Source: JANMZR01 sp031383555
GTDB taxonomy: Bacteria; Bacteroidota; Bacteroidia; Cytophagales; Spirosomataceae
DNA: 18,885 nt
Assembly: GCA_031383555.1 (NCBI GenBank)
Contig: JANMZR010000291.1
Coordinates: forward strand, 1-18,885
Direction: 5' to 3'
Shown here: piece after piece, positions 13,475 to 18,885 of the stretch
How the letters are laid out: the number at the start of each line of letters is the position of its first letter
Numbering within the stretch: the stretch's first letter is position 1
Position numbers and translations under genes: made by a program
The notes under the pieces: generated by a model
The model's input: the letters and a program-made list of their open reading frames with translations, nothing else
What the model was told of the DNA's origin: nothing
Databases searched by the model: none

Positions 13475-15739
13475 TTGAATTATATAGAAGGAATGAACGA
13501 GCCTCAGGCTCAAGCAGTACAGCATATTAAAGGGCCATTGATGATTATTGCGGGAGCCGGATCGGGCAAAACTCGTGTATTAACCTTTCGTACTGCACAT
13601 TTGATTAGCGAGGGGGTAGATCCTTTTCGCATACTTTTGCTCACATTTACTAATAAAGCGGCTGGTGAAATGCGCAAACGTATCGAAGCTGTAGTGGGTA
13701 CCAATGCCCGTAATATTTGGATGGGAACATTTCACTCCATTTTTGCCAAGATACTCCGAATCGAATGCCGTGCAATTGGTTTTACACCCGACTTTTCAAT
13801 ATATGATACCGACGACTCCAAGTCGCTGCTCAAAGCAATCATAAAAGAGCGTGGTTTAGATGATAAAGCCTATAAACCAGCCTATGTGTTTAATAGAATT
13901 TCAGCGGCAAAAAACCGACTCCTGGGTGCTGAAGAATATGCCAATAACCCAATGATTACCGCAGATGATGCCGCAGCTAGGCTTCCAGAAATTGGCAAAT
14001 TATTTGTGCTTTACCAACAACGAATGTTTAAAAATAATGCAATGGATTTCGACGACTTGTTGTTCAATACCAATATTTTGTTTCGTGATCATCCGGCTAT
14101 TTTGCATAAATACCAACATAAGTTTCAACATGTGATGGTCGATGAGTTTCAGGATACCAATATTTCACAATATCTCATCACTAAAAAACTATCGGCAGTT
14201 CATGAAAATATTTGTGTGGTAGGCGACGATGCACAAAGCATTTATGCCTTCCGTGGGGCGGATATTCAGAATATATTAAACTTCGAAAAAGATTATAAAG
14301 ACCTCACCGTCATTAAGTTAGAGCAAAATTATCGATCAACAAAAAATATTGTATCAGCTGCCAACTCTGTAATATCTTTGAACAAAGCACAGCTTCGAAA
14401 GGAAGTTTGGACGGCCAATGATGAGGGCAATTTGATTGATGTTTTTAAAGCATCGTCAGACAATGAGGAAGGTCGTTTGGTGGCGACTTCAATTTTTGAG
14501 GCGAAAATGAATAATGGTCTTTCAAGCAATGATTTTGCAATTTTATATCGCACCAATGCGCAGTCAAGAGCTTTTGAGGAAGCACTTCGTAAGCTAAATA
14601 TAAAATATAGAATAATTGGCGGCTTATCATTTTACCAACGTAAAGAAATTAAAGATTTATTGGGCTATTTGCGATTTACTGTAAATCAAAATGACGAAGA
14701 GGCCTTTAAACGAATCATTAATCAACCAAAAAGAGGAATTGGTGATACCACAATTGCCAAAATTTCAGTTACTGCTTCCGAAAATTCGATGTCGGTTTGG
14801 GAGGTAATTTCAAATATTGAACAATTCGGTGCAGGACGATTTTCACAAACAATTGAAAACTTTTCAGACCTTATTAAAAGCTTCAAGTTACTACTTGAGC
14901 AAGGAAAGGATGCCTATTTAGTTGCCAAACAAATTGCAGCTTCGTCTGGTATTTTAAAAGAATTGTATGAAGACAAAACCATTGAAGGCCTTTCTCGCTA
15001 CCAAAATATTCAAGAATTACTCAATGCAATCAAGGAATTTGTAGATAACCCTGAAAATGAGGACAAAAGCCTTTCAAATTTCTTGCAAACCGTAAGTTTA
15101 ATTACCACAGCAGATAATAAAGAAGACCCTAATGATAACGATCGGGTAACCATGATGACCATTCATGGGGCTAAAGGCTTGGAGTTTAATCATGTATATA
15201 TTGTGGGTTTAGAGGAAGATTTATTTCCGAGCCAAATGATGTTGCAATCGAAGGCCGATTTGGAGGAAGAGCGACGGCTGTTTTATGTGGCCATTACCCG
15301 TGCCGAAAAGAAATTATTCATGAGCTATGCCGAAAGTCGTTACCAATATGGCCGGCTAAAACCCTGTGAGCCAAGTCGTTTCTTAGAAGAAATAGATATT
15401 AAGTTTTTGAATTATTCGAAAAATAGCAAACGTGCCTATGAGGAAAAGCAAAAGGCCAGCCCAGCTTCATTTGTAAGAAATATGAATCTGAAGCCTATGG
15501 CCACAGCCAATCCAAAACCGATGACTTTGGTAAATCATACTGCCAGCGATGGCTATTTGCCAAGTGATATGAATACCCTTACAGAAGGCCAAAAGGTGGA
15601 GCATTTGAAGTTCGGCTATGGTTTGGTGAAACAAATTGATACCAATGGCACGGATAAAAAAGCAATAATTCAATTTGACAAAGCAGGTGAAAAAACCTTA
15701 TTGTTGAGTTTTGCTAAGTTGAGAATTGTGGAGGGATAG
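13475..15739 (+). CDS. pcrA: UvrD/PcrA-type superfamily 1 DNA helicase
   Basis: This ATP-driven 3'-5' helicase acts in nucleotide excision repair, removal of recombinase filaments and conflicts with transcription. The 754 aa contain all SF1 motifs: I, AGAGSGKTRVL (26-36); Ia, LLLTFTNKAAGEM; II, MVDEFQDT (about 221-228); III, VGDDAQSIYAFRG; IV, LEQNYRST; V, TIHGAKGLEFNHVYIVGLE; VI, RRLFYVAITRAEKKL (near 600). The last 55 residues form the Tudor-like domain of PcrA/UvrD (KFGYGLVKQID, FDKAGEKTLLLSFAKL), which in relatives contacts RNA polymerase. The start is TTG at 13475: no ATG lies in frame before the upstream stop at 13457-13459, and the first in-frame ATG (13493, MNEPQAQAV) would remove residues that match family N-termini. 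It converges with the ArsC-like gene, with 7 bp between the stops. Confidence 0.95.
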   Translation: MNYIEGMNEPQAQAVQHIKGPLMIIAGAGSGKTRVLTFRTAHLISEGVDPFRILLLTFTNKAAGEMRKRIEAVVGTNARNIWMGTFHSIFAKILRIECRAIGFTPDFSIYDTDDSKSLLKAIIKERGLDDKAYKPAYVFNRISAAKNRLLGAEEYANNPMITADDAAARLPEIGKLFVLYQQRMFKNNAMDFDDLLFNTNILFRDHPAILHKYQHKFQHVMVDEFQDTNISQYLITKKLSAVHENICVVGDDAQSIYAFRGADIQNILNFEKDYKDLTVIKLEQNYRSTKNIVSAANSVISLNKAQLRKEVWTANDEGNLIDVFKASSDNEEGRLVATSIFEAKMNNGLSSNDFAILYRTNAQSRAFEEALRKLNIKYRIIGGLSFYQRKEIKDLLGYLRFTVNQNDEEAFKRIINQPKRGIGDTTIAKISVTASENSMSVWEVISNIEQFGAGRFSQTIENFSDLIKSFKLLLEQGKDAYLVAKQIAASSGILKELYEDKTIEGLSRYQNIQELLNAIKEFVDNPENEDKSLSNFLQTVSLITTADNKEDPNDNDRVTMMTIHGAKGLEFNHVYIVGLEEDLFPSQMMLQSKADLEEERRLFYVAITRAEKKLFMSYAESRYQYGRLKPCEPSRFLEEIDIKFLNYSKNSKRAYEEKQKASPASFVRNMNLKPMATANPKPMTLVNHTASDGYLPSDMNTLTEGQKVEHLKFGYGLVKQIDTNGTDKKAIIQFDKAGEKTLLLSFAKLRIVEG

Positions 15740-15746
15740 ATTTGAT

Positions 15747-16088
15747 TTAAATTAATTTGGATAAATATTCCTCCTCTTTAAACCCTACCAATACCCCTTT
15801 TTCAAATTCAATAACTGGCCTTTTGATGCTGTTGGGTTGAGTTATCATTAATTTTATCATAGCTTCTGGAGTTGACGGTTTTACATCTGAAGTCAATTCT
15901 TTGTAAGGATTGCTTGCTTTGTTGAAAAGCTTTTCGATTGGCACTTTTTTTAGCCATTCTTTCACCTTCTTTTCAGTAATTCCTTCCTTTTTAAAATCAT
16001 GAAATTCATATTCGATTTCATTGGTTTTCACCCATTTTATTGCTTTTTGCACCGTATCACAATTGGGTATTCCGTATATATTTAGCAT
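15747..16088 (-). CDS. ArsC/Spx-family thioredoxin-fold protein
   Basis: This 113-aa protein of the ArsC/Spx/YffB family starts MLNIYGIPNCDTVQKAIKW, with a single Cys at position 10 (no CxxC), then FHDFKKEGIT, KASNPYKEL and RPVIEFEKGVLVGF. Such proteins are small glutaredoxin-like reductases or regulators; YffB-type function (glutathione- or thiol-linked reduction) is nearest, and arsenate reduction is less likely without other ars genes. A longer frame begins at a TTG at 16103, but that TTG is part of a TAATTTTG promoter-like box, so I chose the ATG at 16088, which also fits family N-termini. It is divergent from the MoxR gene. Confidence 0.85.
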   Translation of the reverse strand: MLNIYGIPNCDTVQKAIKWVKTNEIEYEFHDFKKEGITEKKVKEWLKKVPIEKLFNKASNPYKELTSDVKPSTPEAMIKLMITQPNSIKRPVIEFEKGVLVGFKEEEYLSKLI

Positions 16089-16100
16089 TGTTTTTTTACT

Positions 16101-16108
16101 CAAAATTA
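16101..16108 (-). promoter_or_regulatory. Possible -7 box (TAATTTTG) of the ArsC-like gene
   Basis: The minus-strand TAnnTTTG match lies 12 nt before the ATG at 16088 and overlaps an upstream TTG codon in the same frame, arguing against initiation there. No -33 element is evident. Confidence 0.35.
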
Positions 16109-16140
16109 GCTTTTAAAAAATAATTTTAAGCTGATTTAGT

Positions 16141-16148
16141 TATATTTG
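16141..16148 (+). promoter_or_regulatory. Possible -7 box (TATATTTG) of the MoxR gene
   Basis: The plus-strand TAnnTTTG match sits 32 bp from the opposite-strand box at 16101-16108. Its last three bases are the most upstream possible TTG start of the MoxR frame, which favours the next TTG at 16170 as the start. No -33 element is evident. Confidence 0.35.
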
Positions 16149-16169
16149 TTAAAAAAATATTCAAAAGCA

Positions 16170-17129
16170 TTGAATCAAAATCAATTTAAAATAGCGAAGT
16201 CTATTGACGAAATGAGCAAAGTTTTGGTAGGTCAAGAACGCCTCCTCAACAGAATGCTTATTGGCCTATTCACAGGTGGGCATATTTTGCTTGAAGGTGT
16301 ACCTGGCCTGGCTAAGTCTCTGTCTGTTAATACTTTAGCAAGAGTACTGGACTTGAACTTTCACCGTATTCAATTCACACCCGACCTACTTCCAGCTGAT
16401 CTTGTTGGCACTCTTATTTTCAACAGAAAATCCAATGATTTTGAAACAAAAAAAGGGCCTATTTTTGCCAACATAATACTGGCCGATGAGATAAATCGAG
16501 CACCTGCCAAAGTACAGTCGGCACTTTTGGAGGCCATGCAGGAGAAACAAGTAACTATTGGCGATACTTCTTTCAAATTGGACCGACCTTTCTTGGTTTT
16601 AGCCACACAAAACCCAGTAGAACAGGAAGGCACTTACCCTTTACCAGAAGCCCAAGTCGATCGGTTTATGATGAAGGTGCATGTCGATTATCTTAATAAG
16701 GAAGATGAGTTAGAAGTAATGAGGCGTATGTCGAATATGAACTTTGACTATACGGTTCGTCCAATTTTGGGGAAAACGGACATTGAAAGTATAAAAAATG
16801 AGATAAATAATGTGGCTATTTCAGACACTTTGGAGCGGTACATAATTGAGTTGGTTTTTGCAACCCGTGCACCACTCAACTATGGCTTAAAAGAGGAAGC
16901 CCGATACATTCAATATGGTGCTTCCCCACGAGCCACAATTTTCTTAAATTTGGCTTCAAAAGCAGTTGCCTATATCAATAACCGTGATTTTGTGTTGCCA
17001 GAAGACATAAAGGAAGTAGCCCAAGATGTGCTCAATCATCGAATAATACTTAATTACGAAGCTGAGGCAGATGATATTAAGACTTCACAAATAATTGATA
17101 CGCTGTTAAAAAAGATTGCAATAAGTTAG
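16170..17129 (+). CDS. MoxR-family AAA+ ATPase
   Basis: MoxR ATPases act as chaperones that help mature or insert metal cofactors into protein complexes, often with DUF58 and von Willebrand A partners. Motifs: VGQERL near the N-terminus; Walker A GVPGLAKS; FTPDLLPADLVGT; Walker B IILADEINRAPAKVQSALLE with the typical DEINRA; sensor region LATQNPVEQEGTYPLPEAQ; and the lid with YGASPRAT. The start is uncertain: TTG at 16146 (327 aa), TTG at 16170 (319 aa) or ATG at 16212, which would cut into the first helix. I chose 16170 because 16146 overlaps a promoter-like box and 16170 has an A-rich leader. No DUF58 or batA-like gene follows; the next gene is convergent, so this copy stands alone at its 3' side. 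Confidence 0.9.
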   Translation: MNQNQFKIAKSIDEMSKVLVGQERLLNRMLIGLFTGGHILLEGVPGLAKSLSVNTLARVLDLNFHRIQFTPDLLPADLVGTLIFNRKSNDFETKKGPIFANIILADEINRAPAKVQSALLEAMQEKQVTIGDTSFKLDRPFLVLATQNPVEQEGTYPLPEAQVDRFMMKVHVDYLNKEDELEVMRRMSNMNFDYTVRPILGKTDIESIKNEINNVAISDTLERYIIELVFATRAPLNYGLKEEARYIQYGASPRATIFLNLASKAVAYINNRDFVLPEDIKEVAQDVLNHRIILNYEAEADDIKTSQIIDTLLKKIAIS

Positions 17130-17155
17130 TTCAATTACCTATTAAAAGTAAATTT

Positions 17156-18109
17156 TTATTCAATTACCTCCCCATTTTTAATCTCCCTTTTTATTAAAAA
17201 TAATGGTCGGTTTTTTACTTGGAAAAAAATTCTCAATACATATTCTCCAATAATTCCAAGGGCAATCAGTTGAACGCCAGCAAATAAAATTATCACAAAA
17301 AGAGTAGCTGTAAAGCCTTGAGGAACGTAGCCTTTATCAAAAAATTTCTTAAAAAGAACAGTTAAAAGGTAAATAGTTGCAATTAAAAAAGTGCCAATTC
17401 CCATATTGGTAACTAGCTTAATTGGTGCTTCACTAAAGTTGAAAATTCCATTGTAGGCCAATCTGAACAGCATTTTCAAAGAGTATTTTGAGTCGCCAGC
17501 CGCTCTACTATCACGGTCATATTCAACACCTACTTGCTTGAAGCCCACCCATGTACGCATACCACGCAGGTAACGACTTTCCTCTGGCATTTTATTCATT
17601 ATATCAACTACTCGGCGAGATACCAATGAAAAATCACCTGAGTCCAAAGGAATGTCGATATAAGATATTGTTTTTAATAATCTGTAAAAAGCTGAATATG
17701 CAGTTCTTTTTAACCAGCTCTCTTTTCGTTTTTTCCGAACGGCATATACAACATCATTCCCGTTTTTAAGCTCTCCATAAAATTGCTCTAAAAGTTCAGG
17801 AGGGTCTTGAAGGTCACCATCAATTATAAATACACCTTCTGTACCTTCCGCTTTAGCCATACCTGCTGTTACTGCACTTTGGTGACCATGATTTCTCGCT
17901 AAAAAAACAGCATGGTATCGGTTATCACTTAAAGCCAAAGCAGCCATTAATTCGGCAGTATTGTCCTTTGAGCCATCGTCAATTAGTACCACCTCAATTC
18001 GTAATTGGCTGGTTTCCATGAGCATATTCAGTCTTTCAACCAAAAAAGGAAAGGTGTCTTTTTCATTATAAAGAGGAGCAACAATAGAGATTTGCGGTAA
18101 ATTTTGCAT
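17156..18109 (-). CDS. Family 2 glycosyltransferase, DPM1/GtrB type, membrane anchored
   Basis: This enzyme should transfer a sugar from a nucleotide sugar to polyprenyl phosphate at the cytoplasmic face of the inner membrane, supplying lipid-linked sugar for surface polysaccharide or lipid modification. The 317 aa comprise a GT-A domain (1 to about 225) with APLYNEKD (11-18), IDDGSKDNT (43-51), ARNHGHQSAVTAG (71-83) and IIDGDLQDPPEL (95-106), the DxD-type metal site, then two membrane helices at about 232-254 and 266-293 and a basic tail (KNRPLFLIKREIK). This matches the ArnC/GtrB/YfdH pattern; the sugar is not decidable. It converges with the MoxR gene across 26 bp and has its own transcription start region, since the next gene upstream (Lrp) is 85 bp away on the same strand. 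Confidence 0.93.
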   Translation of the reverse strand: MQNLPQISIVAPLYNEKDTFPFLVERLNMLMETSQLRIEVVLIDDGSKDNTAELMAALALSDNRYHAVFLARNHGHQSAVTAGMAKAEGTEGVFIIDGDLQDPPELLEQFYGELKNGNDVVYAVRKKRKESWLKRTAYSAFYRLLKTISYIDIPLDSGDFSLVSRRVVDIMNKMPEESRYLRGMRTWVGFKQVGVEYDRDSRAAGDSKYSLKMLFRLAYNGIFNFSEAPIKLVTNMGIGTFLIATIYLLTVLFKKFFDKGYVPQGFTATLFVIILFAGVQLIALGIIGEYVLRIFFQVKNRPLFLIKREIKNGEVIE

Positions 18110-18194
18110 CTAATTTGAAAAAGAATTTTTGACAATTTTTCGCATGTGAAAAATAGCCCATTGAAATATTATTACAAAATTAATGAATATTTTT

Positions 18195-18665
18195 TCAAGG
18201 TATTGGCAATACCTTCGATTCTTTAAATGTAGATAATATCACCATGGTTTGCGTGCTGGCCACCTCTTCAATCTCATTTATTTTTTCCAACATCAGCTTT
18301 TGATAAGTAGAAATATCCTTTGAAATTATTTTCAAAAGAAAGTCACATGAACCTGTAATATGGTGACATTCAATTACTTCAGGAATTACGTTTATTTGCT
18401 CCACGAACGAATCGGTAACTGCTTTTTTGTGACCAGTAAGTGTAATTTGCACAAAGGTGCTTACACCTAATCCAATTTTTTCACGATCTAATTGAGCATG
18501 ATAGCTTTGAATTATACCTAAAGTTTCTAGCTTTTTTACACGCTCAAGCGTGGGTGCAGGCGAAAGGCCGATTTCTTTTGAGAGTTGTGCATTGGTAATT
18601 TTTGCATTTTCTTGGAGTATTTCCAAAACCTTTCTATCGGTAACATCTAATTTGTTAGGGACCAT
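18195..18665 (-). CDS. Lrp/AsnC-family transcriptional regulator
   Basis: This 156-aa DNA-binding protein senses amino acids or related small molecules and typically forms octamers. Residues 5-60 carry the winged helix-turn-helix: LDVTDRKVLEILQENAKITN, then LSKEIGLSPAPTLERVKKLE (recognition helix about 35-46) and GIIQSYHAQLD. Residues 67-149 are the RAM ligand/oligomer domain (VQITLTG, IPEVIECHHITGSCDFLLKI, TQTMVILS). Lrp-type regulators often control themselves and a neighbour, but no amino-acid gene is adjacent here, so the target is unknown. The ATG is at 18665; a TAGCTTTG box at 18697-18690 lies 24 nt upstream. Confidence 0.95.
   Translation of the reverse strand: MVPNKLDVTDRKVLEILQENAKITNAQLSKEIGLSPAPTLERVKKLETLGIIQSYHAQLDREKIGLGVSTFVQITLTGHKKAVTDSFVEQINVIPEVIECHHITGSCDFLLKIISKDISTYQKLMLEKINEIEEVASTQTMVILSTFKESKVLPIP
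18197..18215. repeat. Perfect palindrome at the 3' end of the Lrp gene
   Basis: AAGGTATTG-G-CAATACCTT has two perfect 9-bp arms with a single central base and covers the last codons (KVLPI) of the Lrp-type regulator. No T-run follows on the minus strand, so it is a poor terminator. It could be chance, a weak RNA hairpin or a protein-binding palindrome. Confidence 0.5.
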
Positions 18666-18689
18666 ACAATACTTTTATAATATTTTGAA

Positions 18690-18697
18690 CAAAGCTA
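18690..18697 (-). promoter_or_regulatory. Possible -7 box (TAGCTTTG) of the Lrp-type regulator
   Basis: The TAnnTTTG match on the minus strand lies 24 nt before the ATG. No TTG at the -33 position was found. Confidence 0.35.
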
Positions 18698-18885
18698 ATA
18701 TATTCAACTCAAAACATAAAAATATTTTGTGAAAAACACTTTTTATAAAATATAATTTGTTATTTTTAGAATTATACAATGTGAAAATTGGTATTTTTCA
18801 ATAACTACCTCTAATCGTTTTGTTTCTAAGATTAATATAAAATATCGCCAAATAATTCTTAGATTTGAGCCAATACAATTGAGTT
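18698..18885. other. AT-rich upstream region, no gene seen
   Basis: This very A/T-rich sequence upstream of the Lrp-type gene runs to the window end. There are only short frames with frequent stops on both strands and no strong repeat or hairpin. Confidence 0.4.

Noticed and set aside
13043..13525. Minus-strand open frame of 160 codons across the GH3/helicase divergent region
   Set aside because: It overlaps the GH3 coding sequence in another frame, crosses both promoter-like boxes and has low-complexity hydrophobic content.
15747..16088. ArsC-like gene as part of an arsenic resistance operon
   Set aside because: No arsR, acr3 or arsB neighbour, and the single-Cys YffB/Spx-like pattern fits a general reductase or regulator better.
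16170..17129. MoxR gene as the head of a BatA-like or DUF58 operon
   Set aside because: The next gene is a convergent glycosyltransferase 26 bp away; no partner genes follow.
17130..17169. 11-bp direct repeat TTCAATTACCT at the MoxR/glycosyltransferase junction, as an attachment-site candidate
   Set aside because: It is too short and AT-rich; there is no integrase or inserted DNA, and the second copy is simply the end of the glycosyltransferase gene.

Overview
The window looks like chromosomal DNA from a member of the Bacteroidota. The evidence is AT-rich sequence, almost no Shine-Dalgarno sites, TAnnTTTG-like boxes upstream of several starts, and typical family content (FISUMP/tail-repeat surface protein, DUF6702, bacterial GH3, a PQQ dehydrogenase with an internal cytochrome c, a MoxR ATPase, dxr next to rseP). 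A Cytophagales or Chitinophagales-type lineage is a guess. I see no rRNA, tRNA, CRISPR array, transposase or phage gene.

Layout. 1-1014 (+) is the 3' part of a modular surface protein ending in a FISUMP (C-type-lectin-like) domain. Its last 170 bases are clearly richer in G+C and nearly all codons in the final loop end in C or T, as in targets of diversity-generating retroelements; no reverse transcriptase or template repeat is in the window. 1289-2398 (-) is an alanine/serine-glyoxylate aminotransferase. A 344-bp gap with a paired-hairpin repeat follows. 2743-5556 (-) is a large FAD plus Fe-S D-2-hydroxyacid (D-lactate-type) dehydrogenase carrying an in-frame array of nine 7-bp repeats. 5672-6331 (-) is a DUF6702 protein whose first 76 codons cover two more 7-bp arrays and a strong intrinsic terminator. 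6332-7714 and 7780-8943 (-) are rseP (site-2 protease) and dxr (isoprenoid synthesis). 9042-9215 (-) is a 57-codon gene of unknown function.

9376-11520 (-) is a periplasmic PQQ dehydrogenase with a cytochrome c module inside the propeller. 11636-11741 holds a second paired-hairpin repeat related to the first. 11767-13254 (-) is a GH3-family adenylate-forming enzyme, divergent from the UvrD/PcrA helicase at 13475-15739 (+). 15747-16088 (-) is an ArsC/Spx-like reductase, divergent from a MoxR AAA+ ATPase at 16170-17129 (+). 17156-18109 (-) is a membrane-anchored family 2 glycosyltransferase (DPM1/GtrB type). 18195-18665 (-) is an Lrp/AsnC regulator.

Most genes are unrelated housekeeping functions. 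Possible functional links are dxr-rseP as a transcription unit, and weakly the aminotransferase with the dehydrogenase in 2-hydroxyacid/glyoxylate metabolism. The most unusual material is non-genic or intragenic: the two paired-hairpin elements whose arm differences are compensated within each hairpin, the 7-bp repeat arrays inside coding sequence, the terminator inside the DUF6702 reading frame, and the DGR-like end of the FISUMP gene.
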